A stretch of DNA of 48,768 nt from Chara braunii (lineage: Eukaryota; Streptophyta; Charophyceae; Charales; Characeae). The stretch's first letter is position 1, and every line of letters starts with the position of its first letter. Positions 29,556-39,194 of this stretch are shown in pieces. Below the pieces are notes generated by a model. That model worked only from the letters and a program-made list of their open reading frames with translations, was not told the DNA's origin and made no database searches. The position numbers and the translations under genes were made by a program. The stretch spans positions 1,547,197 through 1,595,964 of the forward strand of contig BFEA01000238.1 in NCBI GenBank assembly GCA_003427395.1, in the 5' to 3' direction.

Positions 29556-30400
29556 ATGCTGAGTCGTGGCCAGTGTGCCCTCAGCATTGGTTGGGACGTG
29601 GTCAGTGTGCCGCCAACCGCGGGATCATTATGTGATGGGATATGGCCAGTGTGCCGCCAGTTTCAGACGATGACGATATGCTGGGTGTGGACAGTGTTGC
29701 CGCCAGCTACAGATGATGATGATATGCTGGGACGTGGACAGTGTGCCGCCAGCTTCAGACGATGACGATATGCTGGGACGTGGATAGTGTGTCGTCAGCT
29801 TCAGACGATGATTATATGTTGAGACGTGGACAGTGTGCCGCCAGCTTTAGACGATGATTATATGCTGGGACGAGGACAGTGTTGCCGCCAGCTACAGATG
29901 ATTTTATGCTGGGACATGGACAGTGTTGCCGCAGCTACAGATGATGATTATATATTGGGACGTGGACAGTGCCGCCAGCTACAGATAATGATTATATGCT
30001 GGGATGTGGACAGTGTTGCCGCCAACTACTGATGATGACGATATGCTGGGACGTGGACAGTGTTGCCGCCAGCTACAGATGATGATAATATGCTGGGACG
30101 GGGACAATGTTGCCGCCAGCTACAGATGTTGATTATATGTTGGGACGTGGACAGTGTGCCGGCAGCTACTGATGATGATATGCTGGGACGTGGACAGTGT
30201 GCCGCCAGCTACTGATGATGATATGCTGGGACGTGGACAGCGTTGCCGCCAGCGACTGATGATGACTATGTGTTGGGATGTGGCCAGTGAGCCGCCAACT
30301 ATTGATGATGATTATGTGCTGGGACGTGGCCAGTGAGCCGCCAACTACTGATGATGATTATACGCTAGAACGTGGCCCGTATGCCGCCAGCTGCAGTCGA
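29556..30400 (+). repeat. About 46-bp minisatellite in the 3' UTR of element II
   Basis: Around 18 units of the form GATGATGATTATATGCTGGG ACGTGGACAGTGT TGCCGCCAGCTACA, 44-47 bp each, with unit-to-unit variation (ACGTGG/ATGTGG, GTGTGCC/GTGTTGCC, TTATATG/GATATG). The array starts 14 bp after the pol stop. Length changes of 1-3 bp shift frame, so it is not coding. Tandem repeats in 3' UTRs are known from plant Ty3/gypsy elements. Confidence 0.93.
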
Positions 30401-31000
30401 CAGTCGGCTTGTTATGATTATGCTATGATTTTGGATGCCGGAGCTGGATACGAGCAGCCTATGATGGCTCGGCTCAATGGTGGACTCATGTGTCTGGCGG
30501 ACCCAGATTGACCCCAGTTTTGTATGAATGTAAGTTAAAATTTAAAATTTCAATTCATTGCATTGTATCTGGCTTGTCACGTGTCAGTCCTGGGATATGC
30601 CTGGATGATTGGGAGACAGTTCTTGGGATTTCAGTTCTTGCCTCTTATTGTATTTTATTGGTCTGCATGGCATTGTGGAATGGATGGTTATGGGATAATG
30701 TGAAAATATATTTTCTTCCTCTCATAAGTCAGCGCTCAGTTGATGGGGCAACCTCCTAGTACGATAGCGTAAGGAGGATTGCCTAGCATCATCGACACAA
30801 GTTGATTGGTTATTCCTGAAAGAGGGTGGTGCTTAACCTAGTGAAGTGTTCCAGTGGCAAGGGATTCAGCATCATCGGATGGGGTTCCTCTCGAGATGGG
30901 CCTTCGCGGTTAGACACTGTCGAGCTCTGAAGAGATAGGTAGTCAGTCATGTGTCATAGTCGATGGAGTGATCTGTCCGATCTTGTAGTCGGGGCGAAGA
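30401..31000. other. No gene seen
   Basis: Mixed composition after the minisatellite. An 89-codon frame at 30490-30759 has no recognisable motif. This is where the lost 3' LTR of element II would be expected, but nothing resembles 20347-20908. Confidence 0.55.
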
Positions 31001-31390
31001 TCATTCAGCATCGCAGCGGTTTGGAGCTTGCTGCATTCTTTGTGATGGAAGGAGTGTTCCCATTGCAGCCGCCAGGTTCTCGCAACGGTTCACCGGCGAG
31101 AATCTAACCACAGTGGCGTCCCCTGCGGTGTCAGCACTTATGTCCTTCATGAAGAGGCAGAGAGTTTCAATTGCGCCTCTTGAGCAAGAAATGATTCCCT
31201 GAAGTAGGTTCTCACAGGTCCAGAGGCTAACTGGGTTGACGGGGCGTCCGAACCATAGCGGTTGATAGCCTCGAAACCTCGGGTGGTTAGCTGTTCCCCG
31301 GATCACCGCGTGGTGACCTGGTCCGCCTGCAGGAAAGGAAGGAGGCATCCTTAGCCTCTCCCAGTCTAAATCCGACAATTGGTTGATCAA
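31001..31390 (-). CDS. Unrecognised minus-strand ORF, 129 aa
   Basis: Open for 129 codons with balanced composition (RFRGYQPLWFGRPVNPVSLW, MKDISADTAGDATVV). Overlapping minus frames continue upstream (31287-31478, 31561-31914, 31790-32050), all lying downstream of the minus-strand promoter module at 33226. It could be a coding fragment of element III or chance. No family recognised. Confidence 0.25.
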   Translation of the reverse strand: MINQLSDLDWERLRMPPSFPAGGPGHHAVIRGTANHPRFRGYQPLWFGRPVNPVSLWTCENLLQGIISCSRGAIETLCLFMKDISADTAGDATVVRFSPVNRCENLAAAMGTLLPSQRMQQAPNRCDAE

Positions 31391-32252
31391 GGTGGTAGAC
31401 TCCTACTATCACTATGATCGGGGTGTCTCTAGGGAGCCGTGTCCGCAGGGGCATTCCCTTGGCATCGGGCCAAGCCAAGTATCCAATGCCCAGCTGGCAA
31501 CATGGCCATTATGGCCTCCTAGCCCACTGTTGCAAAGCTTAATTGTGGACTCGCTTTGACTCACCAGCCGGGGCTGGTCGGGTGTTGGCTGACTCCCCGC
31601 ACAGTTGCAAAGAGTCGGACGTTAGTCAAGAAGTCAAACGAGTAGACAGATGCTCTGATTGCGACTAATGAGCTTCTGATCCATGGGTCTGAACTCATCG
31701 GAGTGAGGGATTCATTAAGGGGTGTGCGGCTCCCCGTGAGTTGTTCCGAGCAAGGGCTAGGAGGGTGGTCGGACCGCCATGACTGGGAATCAGGACTGAC
31801 TTTGCTCTGCTTGCCGGGTTGGGTCAGCAGAGGAGCCCACCAGGGAGAGCGGGGGCACTCTTGGAAGGCCGAAAGGTAAGACTCTGAGAGTGAGTGAGGA
31901 AGGGGTGTTGGCAATGGTCTTTAGGGGAGACCCTTTTCTCGTATTTCTTTTGGCATGACATGATCTATGTTTTGCAGGTACCCTACAGCCAGATGAAGAC
32001 AACGGGGTTTGGTATGACCCGACAGTAAGTGGCACAGAGCCAGCAGACAAAGAGAAAGGGGTTTGGTATGTTTTCCCCTTATGAGACGGTCTTTGGTCAA
32101 AATGACCCAGATGATCCCGAGTTTGATGATCAGTCCCAAATCCACTCGTGGCTGGACTGTAACTGAGATGATGATGAGGATTATATTGTCCTGATGAGAT
32201 GGACTGATCCGATGAGGTTGAGATGAGCAGGCCAGGACGGAGACTTGGACTG

Positions 32253-32340
32253 CTAGACCAAACCTAACGATAGGGTTTGGTCTAGGATTGGGTCTGATTG
32301 TGATGATGTAAGAGGTCAAACCTAATGAGAGGTTTGACCT
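32253..32340. repeat. Two ACCAAACC/GTCAAACC hairpins
   Basis: CTAGACCAAACC (32253-32264) pairs perfectly with 32274-32285 over a 9-nt loop. AGGTCAAACC (32313-32322) pairs perfectly with 32331-32340 over an 8-nt loop. Both are variants of the recurring ACCAAACC motif of element III, turned into inverted repeats. Confidence 0.85.
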
Positions 32341-32557
32341 AAGATTGAGACTGATTTAGTAGTGCAAGAAAACGGGATTGGTAGTATGATTGGGCTGCAT
32401 GAGCGGCCATGATATTTGCGTGCGGTGTCTGCACCACGCAAGCTTGATGAGACTAATCCTTCTTTGATTTTTATGGTGGCCTTGACCAGAGGTCCATGCC
32501 TTATTGAGTAAGCACTCGAGCCCTAGCGGGCGAGCACTTTGATAATTGAGATATGTT

Positions 32558-32833
32558 TTATATGATGCCTCTATATATCAGATAGCATACGAGGCCGCAC
32601 AGTTCAAGTTGGCATATAAAGAATAGCGCAATTATGAGGCACGAGCGATGGTTGGGCGGCGCAGCCTGACGGGCGACAAGCGGCTGTGGCAGGACCGTGA
32701 GTTGGCAAGGGTGAGGTTGTGCAGAGGAAGAAGGATGATATGGCGAGGGGTACGATCGTGAGGGTGTCTCGAAACGTGGAGGCGGGCTTCCATAGCGTTG
32801 CTCGTATTTATATGTATAGTACATCATAGACAT
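32558..32833 (-). pseudogene. Element III first ORF, degenerate minus-strand copy
   Basis: 91 codons. KYEQRYGSPPPRFETPSRSY resembles KFEAHYGAPTTSS and TPATSRALV of the plus-strand ORF at 42446. The C-terminal half is hydrophobic and probably non-coding or intronic. The upstream start equivalent to MPEARRGQ is not recognisable. No function known. Confidence 0.35.
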
Positions 32834-33225
32834 AGGCGACGGAGTGCGACCGCGTCGGTCCTCTTAGCGATGGCGCAAGCGCATTCCTTCCCATCTCTCC
32901 TCCTCCTCCTCTTCGGATCTCTCCTCCTCGTATGTCAGATCGATTGGTCGATCTGGCGCCTTCCCATGTCGGCCTCCTCTCCCGCGTCCAGCACCCGAGC
33001 CTCGCGTTTTCGGCGCCATGGCAATGGCTGATTAGCTGCGCGACGGTAAGCATTAGTGCGATAGAGAACGAGCAAGTCGAGAGCGATGATGGCACGGGCG
33101 CGGCAGCTGTCCGAGCAAGCAGAGATCAGCGATGGCAGCAACGACAGCAAAAAGCACGATAAGCGCCGCACACTCGTTTGAGCGGATTTAAGGGTGAATC
33201 ATAAAAGTGATGTGAATATATATCC

Positions 33226-33232
33226 CCTTATA
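33226..33232 (-). promoter_or_regulatory. TATA-like box, element III minus copy
   Basis: TATAAGG on the minus strand, about 30 bp after ATACCAAACCCC and GGCGTCCC. It occupies the same relative place as TATAAAA at 42125 in the plus copy. Confidence 0.4.
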
Positions 33233-33523
33233 GTAGAGGGATCCTGGCGGGGACGCCAGAAATGGGGTTTGGTATGGTTGTCGGAGAGCGGCGCGCCGCG
33301 TCAACATATAGTTGACTCGTCGCGGTTGGCCTCCGCACCATAGGGCTGCTTGTGGTCACGATCAGCAGAATGTTGACACGCTGGTTCGGCCCTTGGGTCG
33401 AGTCAGCGGACAAGACGCCGGGACGGTCCAGCCCCATGGAGATCGAATCACGGCTTTTGGGCTGAACTGCCGCGTCTGCAAGGGCTAGATTAGTAGGTCC
33501 CGGTCCAACGGTACTGGAAATGG

Positions 33524-33714
33524 ACTAAGGGTTAGTGAGAAAAATAGAATTACGCACTTAGGACCGGAATTGCCGCGTCGGGAAGAGTACGGCCCGAAAT
33601 GGTCAAGGGGAATACGGGNACTAAGGGTTAGTGAGAAAAATAGAATTACGCACTTAGGACCGGAATTGCCGCGTCGGGAAGAGTACGGCCCGAAATGGTC
33701 AAGGGGAATACGGG
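33524..33714 (+). repeat. Exact 95-bp duplication around a single N
   Basis: 33524-33618 and 33620-33714 are identical 95-bp sequences beginning ACTAAGGGTTAGTGAG, with one N at 33619 between them. This is the signature of two contigs whose overlap was joined rather than merged, so it is probably an assembly artefact. Confidence 0.9.
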
Positions 33715-33806
33715 ATTGGGCCCCTTATTATGATTAAGAGGGGTGTTTTATTTTTAAAACAAGGCCGACCCTTAGTATTCCAAAGTCGGGCCAGCCCAAG
33801 CCCGAC

Positions 33807-34156
33807 GCTAATTTTAGCATTGGTCCGTGCTATTTTTAGCGTTGGCCGCGCTATTTTTGGCACAGGCCTGAGTTATTTTTAGCGCAGGTTTGAGCTAAAT
33901 ATAGCGTAGGCCCACGCTATTTTTAGCATGGGGTTGACTGTCCGTATACCAAGGTCGGGACTGTCCCAGTCCGAGGCTATTTTTAGCGCAGTCCCGCACT
34001 ATTTTTAGCCCAGGCCAGGGCTATGTTTAGCGCAGGCCCGTGCTATTTTTAGCCCGGGACTGACTGTTCGTGTCCCAAAGTCAGGACTGTCCCAGTCCCG
34101 CGCTAATTTTAGCGCAGACCAGTGCTAATTTTAGCACAGGCCTGTGCTATTTTTGG
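33807..34156. repeat. Array of GCTATTTTTAGC palindromes
   Basis: About 13 copies of GCTATTTTTAGC or GCTAATTTTAGC at roughly 22-30-bp spacing, separated by GCRCAGGCCCG-like spacers. The best form perfect 7-bp stems with 2-nt loops (GCGCTAA/TTAGCGC 34100-34115; GTGCTAA/TTAGCAC 34122-34137). Spacers hold GGACTG/CAGTCC hairpins (for example 34084-34098). The array ends 37 bp before a TATA box, so it occupies the place of an LTR U3 enhancer. Confidence 0.85.
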
Positions 34157-34192
34157 CCCAAGGACTGCTGCACTTCGCCCGACAACCTCTAC

Positions 34193-34200
34193 TATAAAAG
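34193..34200 (+). promoter_or_regulatory. TATA box after the palindrome array
   Basis: TATAAAAG at 34193-34200. Transcription would be expected to begin about 25-30 bp downstream and run into the minisatellites. AATAAG near 34493 followed by a T-rich stretch could be a polyadenylation region. The stretch 34201-34550 holds no convincing gene. Confidence 0.5.
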
Positions 34201-34551
34201 AGAGGCTGTGCCACTCAAGAAGGGAAGAGAGGCCCTCATTTGCGGAATGCGGAAGCGCTGGCGGAACGGCAAGCGGGAGTTGCAGCGTTGGAACAAGGGA
34301 AGGAGAAAGACAAGGCAAGCAAGGGAGAGGTAAAGGAGTGGAGCAACTTGGGGAAGAGGTAGTCATGGTTCTCACTAGGGTCATGGCCCTCTCCCTTGCC
34401 TCCCCTCCTATCTCTCTCGCCCTTTGCTCTTTTCTCTCCCTCTCCCTACTCACTTCCGTCATCCCCCTTTTAGTCAGACCGGTCGCTTATGAATAAGCCC
34501 CGGTTTTTATTTTATTTTATTTGAATTTTATTTTCGGCGTGCATCATTACC

Positions 34552-34762
34552 GCACAAGGGTTACTGTATGCCTGTGCGCCGCGCCAGAGAGCACAAGCGT
34601 TACTGTATGCCTGTGCGCCGTGCTAGAGAGCACAAGGGTTACTGTATGCCTGTGCGCCGCACCAGAAAGCACAAGGGTTACTGTATGCCTGTGCGCCACG
34701 CCAAAGAGCACAAGGGTTACTGTATGCCTGTGCGCCACGCCAAAGAGCACAAGGGTTACTGT
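34552..34762 (+). repeat. 39-bp minisatellite, truncated by a gap
   Basis: At least five units (GCACAAGGGTTACTGTATGC then CTGTGCGCCGCGCCAGAGA). Thirty-nine is a multiple of three, so all frames stay open; long ORFs here are spurious. It runs into a 975-N gap. Confidence 0.95.
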
Positions 34763-35737
34763 NNNNNNNNNNNNNNNNNNNNNNNNNNNNNNNNNNNNNN
34801 NNNNNNNNNNNNNNNNNNNNNNNNNNNNNNNNNNNNNNNNNNNNNNNNNNNNNNNNNNNNNNNNNNNNNNNNNNNNNNNNNNNNNNNNNNNNNNNNNNNN
34901 NNNNNNNNNNNNNNNNNNNNNNNNNNNNNNNNNNNNNNNNNNNNNNNNNNNNNNNNNNNNNNNNNNNNNNNNNNNNNNNNNNNNNNNNNNNNNNNNNNNN
35001 NNNNNNNNNNNNNNNNNNNNNNNNNNNNNNNNNNNNNNNNNNNNNNNNNNNNNNNNNNNNNNNNNNNNNNNNNNNNNNNNNNNNNNNNNNNNNNNNNNNN
35101 NNNNNNNNNNNNNNNNNNNNNNNNNNNNNNNNNNNNNNNNNNNNNNNNNNNNNNNNNNNNNNNNNNNNNNNNNNNNNNNNNNNNNNNNNNNNNNNNNNNN
35201 NNNNNNNNNNNNNNNNNNNNNNNNNNNNNNNNNNNNNNNNNNNNNNNNNNNNNNNNNNNNNNNNNNNNNNNNNNNNNNNNNNNNNNNNNNNNNNNNNNNN
35301 NNNNNNNNNNNNNNNNNNNNNNNNNNNNNNNNNNNNNNNNNNNNNNNNNNNNNNNNNNNNNNNNNNNNNNNNNNNNNNNNNNNNNNNNNNNNNNNNNNNN
35401 NNNNNNNNNNNNNNNNNNNNNNNNNNNNNNNNNNNNNNNNNNNNNNNNNNNNNNNNNNNNNNNNNNNNNNNNNNNNNNNNNNNNNNNNNNNNNNNNNNNN
35501 NNNNNNNNNNNNNNNNNNNNNNNNNNNNNNNNNNNNNNNNNNNNNNNNNNNNNNNNNNNNNNNNNNNNNNNNNNNNNNNNNNNNNNNNNNNNNNNNNNNN
35601 NNNNNNNNNNNNNNNNNNNNNNNNNNNNNNNNNNNNNNNNNNNNNNNNNNNNNNNNNNNNNNNNNNNNNNNNNNNNNNNNNNNNNNNNNNNNNNNNNNNN
35701 NNNNNNNNNNNNNNNNNNNNNNNNNNNNNNNNNNNNN
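34763..35737. other. Assembly gap, 975 N
   Basis: 975 N between the 39-bp and 42-bp arrays, consistent with a repeat that short reads could not cross. Confidence 0.99.
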
Positions 35738-35995
35738 TTGCGTTTTATTGTGCCAGCAGGCACTCGGATTGAGTATCATTGTGATTTACCGTGCCAGCAG
35801 GCACTCAGACTGAGTATCATTGCCGATTTATTATGCCAGCGGGCACTCAGACTGAGTATCATTGCCGATTTATTATGCCAGCGGGCACTCAGATTGAGTA
35901 TCATGAATGACTGTGCCAGCAGGCACTAAAATTGAGCATTTCGAACTTTTATGCCAACAGGCACTCTGAGTATTTTGGGTTAATGTGTCAACGGG
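35738..35995 (+). repeat. 42-bp minisatellite
   Basis: About five to six units (GCCAGCRGGCACTCAGACTG then AGTATCATTGCCGATTTATTAT), decaying toward the right. Confidence 0.9.
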
Positions 35996-36119
35996 CACGC
36001 TGATTGAGCATTGACCGTGTCGTCTGTTGAGCATATCGACTTACTATATTAGCAAGCACTCAAGCTAAGCATGCCATTTTTATTTTGAGCACGTTGAATT
36101 TAAGCACACCGGGTAACTG

Positions 36120-36395
36120 CGACTGTGCGCATTCTGACTTGAGTGTGACACTGCGCCCCTTATTTTGAGAAAGCTGCTTTTGATGAATTGCGACTGTGCA
36201 CACTCAGACTTGAGTGTGACACTGCGCTCTNATTTAAGAAAGTTGCTTTTGATGAATTGCGACTGTGCACACTCAGACTTGAGTGTGACACTGCACCCTT
36301 ATTTGAGGAAGCCTCTTTTGATGTATTGCGACTCTGCGCACCCTGACTTGAGTGCGACACTGCGCCCTTATCAGAGAAAACTGCATTGATGATCT
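36120..36395 (+). repeat. 69-bp tandem repeat, left inverted-repeat arm
   Basis: About four units of roughly 67-69 bp (GCGACTGTGCACACTCAGAC then TTGAGTGTGACACTGCGC and GAATT). A single N at 36231 sits between near-identical units. The whole block is mirrored at 48499-48768. Confidence 0.9.
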
Positions 36396-36594
36396 CGAGT
36401 CAGCGCAACAGTGCGCACTCAACTCGTGAACTCAGTTTTGATGGATCTGAGTCGTGTAACAGTGTGCACTCAATTTGTGTATTCTACCTTGAAGATTTCC
36501 ATGCACGTCCAGGCCCGGGCAAAAAGTCTGAGTGCTCGCCCAGGCTCAGGCAAGTTGTCTGAGTGCGCCCCCAGGCTCGGGCAAGCTGTATGAG

Positions 36595-37780
36595 TGCGCG
36601 CCCAGTCTCAGTGCTCGCCCAGTCTCAGTTTGGCTGATCGAGTGCACGCCCAATCTCAGTTTGGCTGATCGAGTGCGCGCCGAGTCTTAGCTTGTCTGCT
36701 AGAGTGCGCACTCATGCGCGCCCACGCTGGGCATTGCTGTTAGGGTGCGCGCCCCCTGCACGCCCAAGCTTGGCATTGCTGTTAGAATGCGCGCCCCTGT
36801 GCGCCCAAGCTTGGCATTGCTGTTAGAGTGCACGCCCCTGCGTGCCCAAGCTTGGCATTGCTGTTAGAGTGCGCGCCCATGCTTGGCATTGGTGTTAGAG
36901 TGCGCACCCATGTGTGCCCAAGCTAGGCATTGTTATGTGAGTGTGCGCCCGTGTGCGTCCGAGCTCGGTATTGCTATATAAGTGTGCGCCCGTGCGCGCC
37001 CGGGCTCGGTATTGCTATATAAGTGTACGCTCGTGCGCGCCCAAGCCCGGTATTGCTATATGAGTGTGCGCCTGTGCGCGCCCCAGCCCGGTATTGCTAT
37101 ATGAGTGTGCGCCCGTGCGCGCCCGAGCTCGGTATTGCTATATGAGTGTGCGCCTATGCGCGCCCCAACCCGGTATTGCTATATGAGTGTGCACCCGTGC
37201 GCGCCCGAGCTCGGTATTGCTATATGAGTGTGCGTCCGTGCTCGCCCAAGCCCGGTACTGCTATTTGAGAGCGCGCCCATGCAAGTCCAGGCTCGGTATT
37301 GAAGTGAGAGTGTGCGCCCGTGTGCGCCCGAGCTCAGTATTGCTATATGAGTGCGCGCCCATGCGCGCCCAAGCTAGATATTGTCATTTGAGTATGTGCT
37401 CATGTGCGCCCATGATCTGTATTGCTATTTGAGCGAGCGCCCATGCACGTCCATGTTCGGTATTGCAGATAGAGTGCACGCCCATGCGCGCCCGAGCTGG
37501 GTATAGCCATTTGAGTGCGCGCCTATGCGCGCCCAAGCTAACTATTGTCATTTGAGTATGCGCTCACGTGCGCCCATGATCAGTATTGCTATTTGAGTCC
37601 GCGTCCATGCGCGCCTATGCTCGACATTGCGATTTGAGTGCGTGCCCATGCATGCCCAAACTTGGAACCATGATTTGAGTGTGCGCCCACGCGCGCCCAA
37701 GCTTAGTATTGCTCTAGAGTGTGTGCCCTTGCGCGCCTACGCTTGGTATTGTCACATGAGTGCGCCCTGGCTCGAGTAGG
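36595..37780 (+). repeat. 41-bp GC-rich minisatellite, left arm
   Basis: Around 28 units of GAGTGTGCGCCCGTGCGCGC then CCGAGCTCGGTATTGCTATAT, 41 bp with small length variants. The leftmost 200 bp (36480-36700) is a related, more degenerate form. GCGCGCCC runs alternate purine and pyrimidine. Mirrored at 47140-48300. Confidence 0.93.
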
Positions 37781-38165
37781 CTATACGAGTACGTTCTCTG
37801 ATGATTCTAGGACGTGTGTCCCGCCGATATGATGGTCGGGGATGCATGTCCAGCGAGTGTGATTAGTCTTGAGGACGTGATTGGATGCCTCTGATGCTAT
37901 GATTAGCCCCAAAATCCCGCTGATTTGATTTCTTGCTGATCAGTCTCTGCATGGACGATATTCATATCAGACCCCGTGCGGACGGTATCTTTTCCGCACA
38001 CATGATATCAGGGCGGTCCGGTTTGCACGCGCAGTATTTTGCAACTGGCCTCTGTATAGATAATATCTTGATGATCATTCTCTCTCAGTGACGATACTTG
38101 CAATTTAGTCCTCATGCTCTAGTCCACTCGCTGGAGAGATGTTCGTATGATGTTGCTATGCTGAG
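37781..38165 (+). other. Non-repetitive spacer in left arm
   Basis: About 385 bp between two arrays, well matched in the right arm (46745-47130). It contains GTGCGGACGGTATC and TTCCGCACACATGATATC. No open frame of note. Confidence 0.7.
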
Positions 38166-38490
38166 TTGCTGATCAGCCGAGCTCATTCAGGCGGGCCCCT
38201 ATATCGAGTTGTCGCTGACCAGCTGCGCCCACTCAGGCGGGCCCCTATATCGAGTTGTTTTTTAATAGTCGGGCCCATTCAGGCAGGCCCTTATATCGAG
38301 TTGTTGTTGATCAGCTGGGCCCATTCAGGCAGGCCCCTATATCGAGTTGTTGTTGTTCAGCCAGGCCCATTCAGGCGGGCCCCTATATCGAGTTGTTGCT
38401 GTTCAGCCGGGCCCATTCAGGCGGGCCCCTATACCGAGGTGATTGCTGTTCAACCGGGCCCACTCAGGCGGGCCCCTATATCGGGTTGAT
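38166..38490 (+). repeat. 45-bp minisatellite with GGGCCC inverted motif, left arm
   Basis: About seven units of GGGCCCATTCAGGCGGGCCC then CTATATCGAGTTGTTGCTGTTCAGC. Each unit holds GGGCCC...GGGCCC, able to pair. Forty-five is a multiple of three, so all frames remain open. Mirrored at 46425-46745. Confidence 0.93.
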
Positions 38491-38597
38491 TGCCACCAGT
38501 TTGGCTAGAGGGTCTATTGAGGTGGTGTCCTCTTTGATCCTATCGAGTTGGGCTATCTTCGTGAGTTGTTGATATCCCCCTCATCTCCAGGACATCA

Positions 38598-39194
38598 TTG
38601 CTTGGCATAGCAACTTGCCAGGGGCATTCTATATTATTCTGCAGATTGGTCAAGCTGGTTTCTCAACATGAGACAACCCCTACATGGGGTAAGCTGGTTG
38701 AGAAGTTCTGCTATCGACACATTGTGCATCTGAGCTTCGTCATTCGGGCCAATGAGTCTCCCACATCGAGGTACACGTTGGTGATCACTTATCACGTAAG
38801 AGATGTCGGGCAGGGAGTTAAGGGAACCACCTATGACCGGATTGCTGACTATATCTTCCGCAGGGAGAGTTACTGAATGGTACACTGGTTACATGTGGTG
38901 TTTCCCCAGATCCCTTTTGCACCAGGTGGTGCCCTCTATGAGTTTGACAGTTGTAACCCTAAGCCGTTCAGCAGAGGTGGCAACAAGGAAAAGAGGCGTC
39001 AAGTCAGGAGCATCAGGAGCGAGGTGGCCAGATCTGGGATACCTATTACCAACTGTCTACAGAGGTCAGAGACAGATGAGTCAGACCAAGAGACTTGCTG
39101 CGTGAGCGATGTTGACCTGGGGGACTATTTTGACTGGGATACTCACAGGGACTGAGTACGCTTGAGTTTGGAGCAGGCCCAAAGAATCTTATGA
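38598..39194 (+). pseudogene. Type-A-like ORF, left arm
   Basis: One frame with TGA at 38874-38876 and 39153-39155, ending TGA 39192-39194. KFCYRHIVHLSFVIRANESP, RYTLVITYHVRD, YDRIADYIFRRESY and LHVVFPQIPFAPGG follow the order of the type-A domain (FSYVIERCVTC, YVLVVRFLD, AAEYILDERLLL, VRWSVLPREF). A longer tail is rich in Arg/Lys and then acidic (SDVDLGDYFDWDTH). The stop overlaps the next ATG as ATGA. The relation to type A is by pattern and needs a profile search. Confidence 0.5.

Larger units (their letters stand above)
31990..33300 (-). mobile_element. Element III remnant (minus strand) with ACCAAACC motifs
   Basis: Read on the minus strand: an ATACCAAACCCC motif (33257-33270), then GGCGTCCC upstream of it, a TATA-like TATAAGG (33226-33232), and a weak ORF at 32558-32833. 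Further copies of ATACCAAACCCC follow near 32057 and 32007. The same order (motif, GCGTCCC, TATA, ORF with K[FY]EX2YG[AS]P, further ATACCAAACCC copies) is found on the plus strand at 42068-43400. So these are two diverged copies of one element in opposite orientation. No pol motif is visible in either. Confidence 0.5.

Noticed and set aside
29556-30511. Possible Asp/Gly-rich repeat protein in the 46-bp array
   Set aside because: Unit length varies by 1-3 bp and frames change constantly; no conserved frame.
34521-35929. Very long ORFs on both strands
   Set aside because: Mostly N plus 39-bp and 42-bp repeats, whose lengths are multiples of three.
36595-38490. CRISPR-like array
   Set aside because: Units are contiguous and diverged, with no unique spacers of constant length and no cas genes; the DNA is eukaryotic.
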